Shown here: positions 15,944-23,868 of the stretch, piece by piece | How the letters are laid out: each line of letters starts with the position of its first letter | How positions within the stretch are numbered: position 1 is the stretch's first letter | Source: an uncultured Oscillospiraceae bacterium | Lineage (GTDB): Bacteria > Bacillota > Clostridia > Oscillospirales > Ruminococcaceae | Assembly: GCA_900543295.1 (NCBI GenBank) | Contig: UQQY01000005.1 | Location: 1-34,332, forward strand | Length of the DNA: 34,332 bases | Direction of reading: 5' to 3' | Translations under genes and position numbers: made by a program | Notes under the pieces: model-generated | Seen by the model: the letters and a program-made list of their open reading frames with translations, nothing else | What the model was told of the DNA's origin: nothing | The model's database searches: none

Positions 15944-16717
15944 ATGGGGAAAATCATTGCAGTTGCAAACCAGAAGGGCGGCGTCGGAAAAACCACTACA
16001 ACAGTCAATCTTGCGGCAGGAATCGGACTTTCCAAAAAGAGAGCGCTGCTGATCGATATTGATCCTCAGGGAAATGCAACGAGCGGTGTTGGAATCAACA
16101 AGCGTTCCGTCAAAGCCTCCTCCTATGAATTGCTGATAGGGAAGGCTAAGGCCGAGGATGCGATTGTTAAAACCGCATTTAAGAATCTGGATGCAATCCC
16201 TTCTAATATTCAGCTTGCCGGTGCAGAAGTTGAGCTTGTAGACGTGGAAGAGCGCGTTTTTGTGCTCAAAAAAGCCATTGTAGCGCTGAAGGAACAATAT
16301 GATTATATTCTGATTGACTGTCCGCCTTCACTCGGTTTAATAACCTTGAACGCATTGGCTGCATGCGATACGCTGTTTATCCCGATTCAATGCGAGTACT
16401 ATGCTTTAGAAGGGCTTTCCCAACTGATGGCGACAGTCAGACAAGTGAAAAAGCGCTATAATCCCACAATTGAGATTGAAGGCGTACTGCTCACAATGTA
16501 TGACGGACGCTTAAATTTAACCGCGCAGGTATTGAATGAAGTGAAAAAGTATTACGGTGATCGGGTGTATAAAACGACTATTCCGCGCAATGTTCGTTTG
16601 TCGGAAGCACCAAGCTATGGGCAGCCGGTTTATTATTACGATAAATCCTCAACAGGAACCAAGGCCTATCTTGAACTCACAGAGGAATTTCTAAAACGAA
16701 ACAGGAGGGCGCAGTGA
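15944..16717 (+). CDS. parA: Chromosome partitioning ATPase ParA/Soj
   Basis: Walker-type ATPase that acts with ParB-parS in origin segregation; in B. subtilis Soj also controls DnaA. The deviant Walker A motif KGGVGKTTT starts at residue 11, followed by LIDIDPQGNATSGVG and the Walker B segment YILIDCPPSLGL. The length of 257 residues fits chromosomal ParA. A strong GGAGG site precedes the ATG. It lies downstream of two parS sites and a promoter, and its stop overlaps the parB start region, so the two are coupled. Confidence 0.96.
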   Translation: MGKIIAVANQKGGVGKTTTTVNLAAGIGLSKKRALLIDIDPQGNATSGVGINKRSVKASSYELLIGKAKAEDAIVKTAFKNLDAIPSNIQLAGAEVELVDVEERVFVLKKAIVALKEQYDYILIDCPPSLGLITLNALAACDTLFIPIQCEYYALEGLSQLMATVRQVKKRYNPTIEIEGVLLTMYDGRLNLTAQVLNEVKKYYGDRVYKTTIPRNVRLSEAPSYGQPVYYYDKSSTGTKAYLELTEEFLKRNRRAQ

Positions 16718-17571
16718 TGGCGGCAAAAAAAGGACTTGGAAAAGGGCTTGACGCGCTGTTTATCGACAACGCGACCACATCGGAAAACAGCGCGCCCGAA
16801 ACAGTTCTGATCAGTGAAATTGAACCAAACCGCAATCAGCCGCGAAAGGCGTTCGATGAGGCAGCGTTACAGGAGCTTGCTGATTCAATACGGGAGCACG
16901 GCCTGTTACAACCGCTGCTCATCCGTCCAGTTCCGGAGGGCGGGTATCAAATTGTGGCCGGAGAACGCCGTTGGCGCGCAAGCCGAATGGCGGGACTGAC
17001 ATCCGTTCCGGTTATTATCCGCGATTTTGACGATCAAAAAACAATGGAACTTGCGTTGATTGAAAACTTGCAGCGTGAAAACTTGAACGCAATGGAGGAG
17101 GCAGCAGGTTATCACGACTTAATGGAGACCTATGGCATGACGCAGGCCGAGGTTGCAAAGAGCGTGGGAAAGTCTCGATCCGCCGTTGCCAATACGCTGC
17201 GGCTTTTGAATCTTCCGCCGCAGGTTACGGCCTATGTGGCCGCAGGCTCGCTTTCTGCGGGCCATGCGCGTGCAATTCTCGCGCTTGAGGATGAGACGCA
17301 GATGTGCGATGCGGCAGAACGCGCAGTAAAGCAGGGCCTTAATGTGCGAGAGATTGAACGTATGGCGAAAAAAAGGAATACAGCGTCCCGCACAGCAAAG
17401 AGTCCCGTTCTGCGCGACAGCTATTTTGATGAAATGGAAATTGCGCTGCGGGAAGAGCTTCACCGAAAGGTGAAAATCACAGGCAATGAAAACGGCGGAA
17501 CGATTGAAATTGTATTTTACAGCAAGGAAGAGCTGGCGGAGCTTGCCTCACGCCTGGCCTTGCTCAAATAA
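16717..17571 (+). CDS. parB: Chromosome partitioning protein ParB/Spo0J
   Basis: CTP-dependent DNA clamp that loads at parS and recruits SMC condensin. It opens with the ParA-contact-type segment KKGLGKGLDALF, then IEPNRNQPRKAFDE, the CTP-binding GERRWRASRMAGL, ENLQRENLNAMEEA and the helix-turn-helix MTQAEVAKSVGKSRSAVAN. The ATG at 16717 overlaps the parA TGA (TGATG) and has GGAGG 8 nt upstream; a GTG at 16714 would add one residue. Length 284 residues. serS follows after 31 nt. Confidence 0.95.
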   Translation: MAAKKGLGKGLDALFIDNATTSENSAPETVLISEIEPNRNQPRKAFDEAALQELADSIREHGLLQPLLIRPVPEGGYQIVAGERRWRASRMAGLTSVPVIIRDFDDQKTMELALIENLQRENLNAMEEAAGYHDLMETYGMTQAEVAKSVGKSRSAVANTLRLLNLPPQVTAYVAAGSLSAGHARAILALEDETQMCDAAERAVKQGLNVREIERMAKKRNTASRTAKSPVLRDSYFDEMEIALREELHRKVKITGNENGGTIEIVFYSKEELAELASRLALLK

Positions 17572-17602
17572 ATCAAAAGGAAAGATTGCAGGAGGAAAAA
17601 TC

Positions 17603-18889
17603 ATGCTGGATATCAGACAAATCCGTGAAAATCCGGATCGCATCAAGGCTGCAATGAAAAAACGCTGCCTTGATCTCGACACTGTTGTAGACGACATTTT
17701 AAAGATTGATGCGAAACGCCGCGAAATCTCTACAAAAACCGATCAAATGAAGAGCGAGCAGAACAGTGTCAGCAAAAAAATTCCGCAAATGAAAAAAGCG
17801 GGCGAGGATACGGCGCCGGTTCTGGCTAAAATGAAGGAGCTTTCCGCGGAAATTTCGGAAAACGCCGCAAAGGTCTCCGCATTGGAAGAGCAGCAGAAAA
17901 GTCTGCTATTAAGCCTTGCCAACATGCCGGATGAGGATCTTGCTGAAGGAGGAAAAGAGAACAACGTTGCTATTCGCTATTTTAAGGAAGCGCCGAAGTT
18001 CGACTTTGAGCCGAAAAATCATGTTGAGCTGTGCGAATCTTTAGGACTGATCGATTATGAGCGCGGTGCAAAGCTGGCGGGCGCAGGCTCATGGGTATAC
18101 CGCGGATGGGGTGCAAGACTTGAGTGGGCGCTTTTGAACTTCTTCATTGAAGAGCACATTACCGATGGGTATGAGTTCGTTCTGCTGCCGCATATGTTAA
18201 ACTATGAGTGCGGCTATACCGCCGGACAGTTCCCGAAGTTCGGCGATGAAGTCTACAAAATTGCGAATCCGACCAGTGAAGTTGCAAAATTCATGCTGCC
18301 GACGGCAGAGACTGCTCTTGTCAATCTTCACCGCGATGAGATTCTGACTTTGGACGAGCTGCCGCGCAAATACATCGCATATACCCCGTGCTATCGCCGC
18401 GAGGCGGGCAGCTACCGTTCTGAAGAGCGCGGTATGATCCGCGGACATCAGTTTAATAAAGTGGAAATGGTGCAGTACACCACAGAGGACGGATCCGCCG
18501 CCGCGTTTGAGGAGCTTGTCGGAAAGGCGGAGCGTCTGGTGCAGAAGCTTGGTCTGCATCATCGGGTTTCCAAGCTTGCGGCAGGCGACGTCTCTTTCTC
18601 CATGGCGCGCACCTATGATATTGAAGTCTGGATTCCCAGCATGGGCATTTATAAAGAGGTCAGCTCTGCATCAAATGCGCACGACTATCAGGCGCGCCGC
18701 GGCAACATCCGCTATCGCGGCGAGGATAAGAAGCTGCATTTTGCGCACACGTTGAATGCTTCCGGTCTTGCAACCAGCCGTGTGATTCCGGCAATCGTAG
18801 AGCAGTACCAGAATGCTGACGGCTCTGTTACAGTACCGGAGGTTTTGCGCAAATATTTAGGGATAGAACGTATTGAAGCCACAAAATAA
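17603..18889 (+). CDS. serS: Seryl-tRNA synthetase
   Basis: Class II aminoacyl-tRNA synthetase that charges tRNA-Ser. The N-terminus MLDIRQIRENPDRIKAAM leads into a long coiled-coil tRNA-binding arm (about residues 30-110). Class II motif 2 appears as CYRREAGSYRSEERGMIRGH and motif 3 as NASGLATSRVIPAI. The length of 428 residues is standard. The ATG at 17603 follows GGAGG by 7 nt; a frame extending back to 17486 lies inside parB and is not the start. It is in tandem with parB. No T-box leader is present in the short gap. Confidence 0.96.
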   Translation: MLDIRQIRENPDRIKAAMKKRCLDLDTVVDDILKIDAKRREISTKTDQMKSEQNSVSKKIPQMKKAGEDTAPVLAKMKELSAEISENAAKVSALEEQQKSLLLSLANMPDEDLAEGGKENNVAIRYFKEAPKFDFEPKNHVELCESLGLIDYERGAKLAGAGSWVYRGWGARLEWALLNFFIEEHITDGYEFVLLPHMLNYECGYTAGQFPKFGDEVYKIANPTSEVAKFMLPTAETALVNLHRDEILTLDELPRKYIAYTPCYRREAGSYRSEERGMIRGHQFNKVEMVQYTTEDGSAAAFEELVGKAERLVQKLGLHHRVSKLAAGDVSFSMARTYDIEVWIPSMGIYKEVSSASNAHDYQARRGNIRYRGEDKKLHFAHTLNASGLATSRVIPAIVEQYQNADGSVTVPEVLRKYLGIERIEATK

Positions 18890-18896
18890 GAAAGAG

Positions 18897-18930
18897 CAAA
18901 AAGGAAACGGAGCATACCGGCCCTTTTTGT
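18897..18930 (+). terminator. Probable serS terminator
   Basis: Arms CAAAAAGG (18897-18904) and CCTTTTTG (18922-18929) with an inner CGG/CCG pairing. It starts 7 nt after the serS stop. The T tract is in the stem rather than after it, so efficiency is uncertain. Confidence 0.6.
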
Positions 18931-19048
18931 TGCGCCGAAGTTTTCAACTGTCTGCGGCATAAGCCGTGGAAAATTCGAGAAATAAAATGCAAATTTTCTA
19001 AAGTCGCAGAGAAGCGAAGGCTGTTTTTCGGCCGTACCGCTGCTTTGC

Positions 19049-19077
19049 TTGCAAAAGCAGAACGAACATGATATACT
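19049..19077 (+). promoter_or_regulatory. Promoter for riboswitch-controlled flavoprotein gene
   Basis: TTGCAA (19049-19054) and TATACT (19072-19077) with a 17-bp spacer; predicted start near 19084, ~40 nt before the riboswitch P1 stem. The preceding 18931-19048 shows no gene. Confidence 0.72.
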
Positions 19078-19125
19078 ATAAAAGAACTGAGGATCGAAAA
19101 CTTCAGCCTCAAATAAAGTAATCTG

Positions 19126-19188
19126 CGTTATATACGTTCACAGATTGGGTGAATGTTTCTACCGGTCGCCTTACGGCCGACTATAACG
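19126..19188 (+). ncRNA. Purine riboswitch aptamer (guanine-type base)
   Basis: The three-way junction fold is complete. P1 is CGTTATA (19126-19132) with TATAACG (19182-19188). P2 is GTTCAC with GTGAAT (19136-19141, 19149-19154), loop AGATTGG. The hallmark TTTCTAC at J2/3 is at 19156-19162. P3 runs from CGGTC to GGCCG with loop GCCTTAC. The loop GG (19147-19148) can kiss the loop CC (19169-19170). The base before P1's 3' strand, C at 19181, is the specificity position; C selects guanine/hypoxanthine and U adenine. J1/2 reads TAC rather than the TAA of the xpt aptamer. Confidence 0.9.
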
Positions 19189-19234
19189 ATTTCTTTAAGA
19201 AAGTTATAGTCGGAAGAAAAGACGGCCGTTTTTT
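19173..19234 (+). terminator. Riboswitch expression platform terminator
   Basis: ACGGCCG (19173-19179) pairs with CGGCCGT (19223-19229), and ACTATAAC (19180-19187) with GTTATAGT (19203-19210), followed at once by T6. This hairpin uses the 3' strands of aptamer P3 and P1, so it cannot coexist with the folded aptamer. No comparable terminator is seen from 19189 onwards alone, so ligand binding should allow readthrough. Confidence 0.75.
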
Positions 19235-19334
19235 ATTGTATGCATTTTTTGCTTGATAGGGAATACGGCCGGCCGAGGCGGACTATGATAACTTAAGGAA
19301 ACAGAGCAGAAATCCGTATACACAGGAGGAAAAG

Positions 19335-20729
19335 ATGATGCAATGTGACGTCTTAATCATCGGCGCTGGTCCTGCCGGTATTTTCACCGCGCTTGAGCTC
19401 TTAAAGAGAAACAGCAAAAAGAAAATAATACTTGTCGAAAAAGGAAAAGCGATTGAAAACCGGCGCTGCCCGAAAGCACAGACGGGGCGCTGCATGCAGT
19501 GCACGCCCTGTCATATTACCACAGGCTTTTCCGGAGCGGGCGCCTTTTCCGACGGAAAGCTTTCTTTAAGCTATGAAGTTGGCGGAGACTTTCCAGAACT
19601 GATCGGCGTGGAAAAAGCACAGGAACTGATTGACTACACCGACGGGATCTATCTTGCGTTTGGCGCGGATGAAAAAGTGGAGGGCGTTCAACATAAGGAA
19701 GAGGTCAAAGCCATCCGCAAGCGCGCAATAATGGCTGGGCTTAAACTGGTAGACTGTCCAATCCGCCATCTTGGTACAGAAAAAGCACAGGAAATCTATT
19801 TTGCAATCGAACAGCATCTCTTAAACAGCGGAATAGAGATTCTGTTTGAATACGAGTGTCGGGATTTGATTCTCAGAGAGGGGCAATGTAAAGGAGCGTA
19901 TATAACGAATCGGAATAAAGAGATCGAAATATACGCACAGCATACTGTAATAGCCGCCGGACGGCGCGGCGCTGACTGGCTGGAAAAGCGATGTGCAGAG
20001 CACGGAGTTGCACACCTGCCGGGAACTGTGGATATCGGCGTGCGCGTCGAGGTGCGCAACGAGGTAATGGAACAGGTCAACAACGTGCTGTATGAATCGA
20101 AGCTGATCGGGTATCCGAAACCCTTCAAGAACAAGGTGCGCACTTTCTGTCAGAATCCAGGCGGCTTTGTAAGTCAGGAGAACTACGATAACAATTTAGC
20201 TGTTGTAAACGGACATTCCTATAAGGAGAGAAAATCCGAAAATACCAATCTCGCCATTCTTTGCTCCCACAATTTCAGCGAGCCCTTCAACCAGCCGATT
20301 GCTTACGCCCAGAAGGTAGGGGAGCTTACGAATATGCTCGGGGCAGGCCGCATCCTGGTACAGCGCTTCGGCGATATTTTAGATGGAAAGCGGACATGGA
20401 GCGACGAGCTTTCCCGTTCCAATGTGCGTCCCTCGCTTCCCGATGCGGTTGCCGGTGATATTACTGCTGCAATGCCATACCGCGCTATGACGAATATCAT
20501 TCATTTTATAGAAGCAGTTGACCTCGTTGTGCCGGGCTTTGCCGCAGCCGAAACGCTTTTGTATTCGCCGGAACTGAAATTTTACAGCAATCGTGTCAAA
20601 ATGGACGCGGATCTGCGTACCAATATAGCGGGGCTCTATTGCCTTGGCGATTCGAGCGGCTGGACACGCGGCCTGATGATGGCGTCCGCCATGGGCGTCT
20701 TAATGGGCAGAAAGCTGAGTAATCAGTAG
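19335..20729 (+). CDS. FAD-dependent oxidoreductase, COG2509-like, with Cys motif
   Basis: A 464-residue flavoprotein resembling the uncharacterised COG2509 FAD-dependent dehydrogenases. The N-terminus has the Rossmann motif DVLIIGAGPAGIFTALE. Cysteines 45, 53, 56 and 59 form a C-X7-C-X2-C-X2-C cluster, followed by GFSGAGAFSDGKLSL. A second nucleotide-binding-like stretch is HTVIAAGRRGADWLEKR, and the C-terminus has the FAD-closing GLYCLGDSSGWTRGL. The four-cysteine cluster could hold an Fe-S centre or metal; this is inference. No transmembrane segment or signal peptide is seen. AGGAGG precedes two adjacent ATGs (19335, 19338). The gene is alone behind a promoter and a purine riboswitch, which links it to purine status. 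The substrate is unknown. Confidence 0.82.
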   Translation: MMQCDVLIIGAGPAGIFTALELLKRNSKKKIILVEKGKAIENRRCPKAQTGRCMQCTPCHITTGFSGAGAFSDGKLSLSYEVGGDFPELIGVEKAQELIDYTDGIYLAFGADEKVEGVQHKEEVKAIRKRAIMAGLKLVDCPIRHLGTEKAQEIYFAIEQHLLNSGIEILFEYECRDLILREGQCKGAYITNRNKEIEIYAQHTVIAAGRRGADWLEKRCAEHGVAHLPGTVDIGVRVEVRNEVMEQVNNVLYESKLIGYPKPFKNKVRTFCQNPGGFVSQENYDNNLAVVNGHSYKERKSENTNLAILCSHNFSEPFNQPIAYAQKVGELTNMLGAGRILVQRFGDILDGKRTWSDELSRSNVRPSLPDAVAGDITAAMPYRAMTNIIHFIEAVDLVVPGFAAAETLLYSPELKFYSNRVKMDADLRTNIAGLYCLGDSSGWTRGLMMASAMGVLMGRKLSNQ

Positions 20730-20807
20730 TAAAACGTAGAAAAAAGAAGAAATCAAAATGAAACAAATGAAAAACAATAATTTTTTAAGAAATTCATTCA
20801 TTTCTTA

Positions 20808-20836
20808 TTGACAAGATTCCTTATAGAGGATATACT
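20808..20836 (+). promoter_or_regulatory. mgtE promoter
   Basis: Perfect TTGACA (20808-20813) and TATACT (20831-20836) with a 17-bp spacer; predicted start near 20843, just before the M-box RNA. The stretch 20730-20807 is AT-rich without a gene. Confidence 0.85.
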
Positions 20837-20856
20837 GAAAGAGAAAACTGAATCGA

Positions 20857-21050
20857 TCCGATAGGTGAGGCTACTACAGGGATACGGACTGCTGCCGCGA
20901 AACAGTGGAGACACTGTCAGATGGTTTGAACAGGCTGCATCGAAACACAAGGTGCAATCTAACGCAGTTTCACGCCGAATATTTTTCGGCACGCCCTGCA
21001 AAGTCAAAGCTCAGGCGGTGGCGGAAACCGGTATGCCGGTGTTGTTTTGA
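20857..21050 (+). ncRNA. M-box (ykoK) magnesium riboswitch
   Basis: The leader carries the conserved M-box pieces ATAGGTGAGGCTACTAC and ATACGGACTGCTGCCG, followed by GTGGAGACACTGTCAGATGG. The distal half includes the hairpin GCCGAATATTTTTCGGC. It lies between a strong promoter and a strong terminator, upstream of a magnesium transporter gene. In the family, Mg2+ binding compacts the RNA and favours termination. Outer boundaries are approximate. Confidence 0.92.
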
Positions 21051-21055
21051 TGGAG

Positions 21056-21095
21056 AAAAGCCTTCGCTGCCCTTGACGGCCGCGAAGGCTTTTTT
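21056..21095 (+). terminator. M-box-controlled intrinsic terminator
   Basis: A perfect 12-bp stem AAAAGCCTTCGC (21056-21067) / GCGAAGGCTTTT (21082-21093) with a T6 run, directly after the M-box and ~130 nt before mgtE. The remaining stretch to mgtE (21096-21224) has no convincing gene. Confidence 0.92.
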
Positions 21096-21224
21096 GCCGG
21101 CTTAAAATCCTTCGGGTCTGGCAGCACGAGAAAAATCGGATTTTTAAAGAAAGAAAGGCGGGTGAGAGACGGATGTCATCAGACCACGGTCCTGTACGAA
21201 TACACAGAAAAGGAGAAATGCAAT

Positions 21225-22556
21225 ATGACAAAAACCATGCTGTGCGCACTGCTTGCGCAAAAGGATTTTCACCAGATTCGCAGATTGCTTGTCGGGATGA
21301 ATCCAGTCGATATCGCCCGTCTGCTGGGCGAGCTTTCAGGCAGCGATCTTCCGGCGGCGTTTCGCCTGCTGGAAAAGGAAAAGGCGGCCGAAGTTTTTTC
21401 TTATATGGATGTACAAGGGCAGGAATCGCTGCTCGTGCTGTTATCCGACGTCGAGATCAGGAATGTACTGGATGAGATGTTCAGCGACGATACCGCCGAT
21501 TTGATTGAAGATATGCCCGCAAATGTTGTACAGCGCATTTTATCCAATTTAGATGAAGTGTCCCGTCGCCAAATCAACGAGCTTCTGCGCTACCCGCACG
21601 ACAGTGCAGGCAGCGTCATGACCGTCGAATACGTCTCCCTGAATCCCGATATGACGGTGAGAGAAGCGCTTGCGCACATTCGCCGGGTAGGCGAAGAATG
21701 CGAAACCGTCTATACCTGCTATGTGACAAGACAAAAGAAGCTGATCGGAACGGTAAGCGCAAAGTCCTTGCTGCTTGCTTTGCCGGAGGATTTGGTAAGC
21801 TCCATTACGGAGCCGGTTGCGGCACAGATCGAAACGCATGCGGACAGAGAGGAGGCGGCGCGGCTCTTGCAGCGCTACGGACTTGAGGCGCTGCCGGTGG
21901 TTGATAAAGAGAACTGTCTGGTAGGCATCGTGACATTCGACGATGCACTGGAGGTTTTGAGCAGCGAAACAGAAGAGGATATTGCAAAGATGGCGGCAAT
22001 CCAGCCTGCAAAAGAATCCTACTTCAAAACCTCTGTCTGGATGCATGCCGCGCACCGTACCGGCTGGCTGTTGGTGCTGATGCTTTCGGCTACGTTTACC
22101 GGCCTCATTATCAGTCATTACGAAGCGGCGTTTTCCGCGGTACCGCTGCTGGTCTCCTTTATTCCCATGCTGATGGATACTGGAGGAAACTGCGGATCGC
22201 AATCCGCAACGCTGGTGATCCGCGGTCTTGCTGTGGAGGAGATCCGCTTTTCCGATTTGTTCCGCGTCGTGTGGAAGGAATTCCGCATTGCTTTGATTAT
22301 CAGCGCAATTCTTTCAGTCGTAAACGGCTTGCGTATTTTCCTGATGTACCGCGACCCGCTGCTGGCGCTGGTTGTGGGGCTCTCGCTTGCGGCAACCGTC
22401 ATTTTAGCGAAATTTGTGGGATGTGTGCTTCCGCTTCTTGCAAAGCGGATTAAGCTGGATCCGGCAATCATGGCGTCTCCGCTGATTACAACAATAGTGG
22501 ACGCCTGCTCGGTTTTACTATATTTTCGGATTGCCACCGCTTTTTTGCCGCTGTAA
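21225..22556 (+). CDS. mgtE: Magnesium transporter MgtE
   Basis: Homodimeric Mg2+ channel of the plasma membrane, gated by cytosolic Mg2+. The N-terminal helical domain (about residues 1-125) contains LLGELSGSDLPAAFRLL and DDTADLIEDMP. A CBS pair follows (about 126-245) with PHDSAGSVMT and GIVTFDDALEV. Five membrane spans make up the C-terminus, with the family pore signature MLMDTGGNCGSQSATLVIRG and the last-helix aspartate in TTIVDACSVLLYF. The ATG at 21225 has GGAG 9 nt upstream; a longer frame from 21162 would begin in the leader. Length 443 residues. Control by the upstream M-box gives expression when Mg2+ is low. Confidence 0.96.
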   Translation: MTKTMLCALLAQKDFHQIRRLLVGMNPVDIARLLGELSGSDLPAAFRLLEKEKAAEVFSYMDVQGQESLLVLLSDVEIRNVLDEMFSDDTADLIEDMPANVVQRILSNLDEVSRRQINELLRYPHDSAGSVMTVEYVSLNPDMTVREALAHIRRVGEECETVYTCYVTRQKKLIGTVSAKSLLLALPEDLVSSITEPVAAQIETHADREEAARLLQRYGLEALPVVDKENCLVGIVTFDDALEVLSSETEEDIAKMAAIQPAKESYFKTSVWMHAAHRTGWLLVLMLSATFTGLIISHYEAAFSAVPLLVSFIPMLMDTGGNCGSQSATLVIRGLAVEEIRFSDLFRVVWKEFRIALIISAILSVVNGLRIFLMYRDPLLALVVGLSLAATVILAKFVGCVLPLLAKRIKLDPAIMASPLITTIVDACSVLLYFRIATAFLPL

Positions 22557-22591
22557 AGTATGAAAACAGGTCTTTAGTAATAGGAAAAGCC

Positions 22592-22620
22592 TTGTTTTAG
22601 ACAGGCTTGTCTGTTACACT
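22592..22620 (+). promoter_or_regulatory. Promoter of glycerate kinase gene with operator-like spacer
   Basis: TTGTTT (22592-22597) and TACACT (22615-22620) with a 17-bp spacer. The spacer contains the inverted repeat AGACA-GGCT-TGTCT (22599-22612). A regulator bound there would block RNA polymerase; its identity is unknown. Confidence 0.55.
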
Positions 22621-22643
22621 AAAGCGTATAAGGGGGAGTCTAT

Positions 22644-23783
22644 GTGAGAAAATGTATCGTTTTGTCTGACTCGTTTAAAGGTTCGCTCTCATCTGAGGAG
22701 ATCGGCCGCATTGTGAAAGAGGAGTGCAGGCGGCAGTTTCCCGCCTGTCATGTTTTTGCTTTTTCTGTGGCAGATGGCGGGGAGGGAACGGCCGAGTGCT
22801 TTGAACAGGCAGTCGGCGCAAAACGTGTGCCGCTGACGGTATCCGGCCCGTTCGGCGAGCCGGTACATACATTTTATGTGCGGAAGGAGGATACCGCAGT
22901 CATCGAAACGGCAAAGGCGGCAGGTCTTCATATGGCGGAAGGACGGCTCGATCCTATGACTGCGACAACGTATGGCGTGGGTGAAATGATGCGTCATGCA
23001 GTGGAACACGGCTGTAAGGAGCTTGTGCTGGGGCTTGGCGGCAGTGCGACAAACGATGCGGGCTGCGGCATGGCCGCGGCCATGGGTGTGCGGTTTTATG
23101 ATAAAAACGGGAAAAGCTTTATTCCCTCCGGCGGCACGCTCTGCGATATTCAATCCGTCGATCTGACTGCGGCGCGCACCAGGCTTTCCTCTTGCCGTGT
23201 GCGCGCGATGTGTGATATTACAAATCCCCTGTTCGGCGAAAACGGAGCAGCGTATGTGTTTGCACCACAGAAGGGAGCGGATGCAAAAACGGTGCGCCTC
23301 TTAGATGCGGGACTTATCCACTTTGCCGATGTGATAGAAAGCGCCTGCGGAAGAGATGTGGAAAAGCTTTCCGGCGCCGGTGCGGCAGGCGGTATGGGCG
23401 CGGGAATTTCCGCTTTCTTCGGCGGTGATTTAAATCCTGGGATTGAAATTGTTCTCGACCTCATACAGTTTGAAAAAATAGCCGAAGATGCAGATTTGGT
23501 CATTACCGGAGAAGGGAAACTTGACATGCAAAGCCTTGGAGGAAAGGTAGTTGTTGGCGTCGCAAAACGGGCGCAACATCTTAACGTGCCAGTTGCGGCG
23601 CTGGTCGGAGACTTTAACCAAAACGCGCTGGAAGCGGTGTATGAGGCGGGAGTTACTGCTGTTTTCGGCGTTAATCAGCGGATTGTTACGCTGGACGAGG
23701 CAAGAAGGAGCGCGGTGTATGCGCTCCGAACTACATGCAGGAATTTGTTTGCTTATACAAAGGCGATGGAGAAACGGGGATAA
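22644..23783 (+). CDS. Glycerate kinase (GarK/GlxK family)
   Basis: Type I glycerate kinase (PF02595 family), which phosphorylates D-glycerate with ATP to feed glycolysis. Family motifs are SDSFKGSLSSEE at the start, VADGGEGTAE near residue 47, LGLGGSATNDAGCGMAAAMG near residue 132 and ITGEGKLDMQSLGGKV near residue 287. The length of 379 residues is typical. The start is a GTG at 22644 with GGGGG 7 nt upstream. It is transcribed alone, between mgtE and a strong terminator. Whether the product is 2- or 3-phosphoglycerate cannot be read from the sequence. Confidence 0.92.
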   Translation: MRKCIVLSDSFKGSLSSEEIGRIVKEECRRQFPACHVFAFSVADGGEGTAECFEQAVGAKRVPLTVSGPFGEPVHTFYVRKEDTAVIETAKAAGLHMAEGRLDPMTATTYGVGEMMRHAVEHGCKELVLGLGGSATNDAGCGMAAAMGVRFYDKNGKSFIPSGGTLCDIQSVDLTAARTRLSSCRVRAMCDITNPLFGENGAAYVFAPQKGADAKTVRLLDAGLIHFADVIESACGRDVEKLSGAGAAGGMGAGISAFFGGDLNPGIEIVLDLIQFEKIAEDADLVITGEGKLDMQSLGGKVVVGVAKRAQHLNVPVAALVGDFNQNALEAVYEAGVTAVFGVNQRIVTLDEARRSAVYALRTTCRNLFAYTKAMEKRG

Positions 23784-23805
23784 AAGAAGCCTGTCATTCT
23801 GAAAG

Positions 23806-23844
23806 AGAACCAGCAACGGATTGCTAAAATCCGTTGCTGGTTCT
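23806..23844. terminator. Convergent terminator
   Basis: A perfect 17-bp inverted repeat AGAACCAGCAACGGATT (23806-23822) with its complement (23828-23844) and a 5-nt loop, between the convergent glycerate kinase and metallo-beta-lactamase genes. It probably serves both strands; T tracts are short. Confidence 0.8.
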
Positions 23845-23868
23845 TTCACGCAAATATTGTCCTTCCAA

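Noticed and set aside
20865..21105. Small rightward open frames in the mgtE leader
   Set aside because: They overlap the structured M-box RNA and its terminator and show no ribosome site or family.
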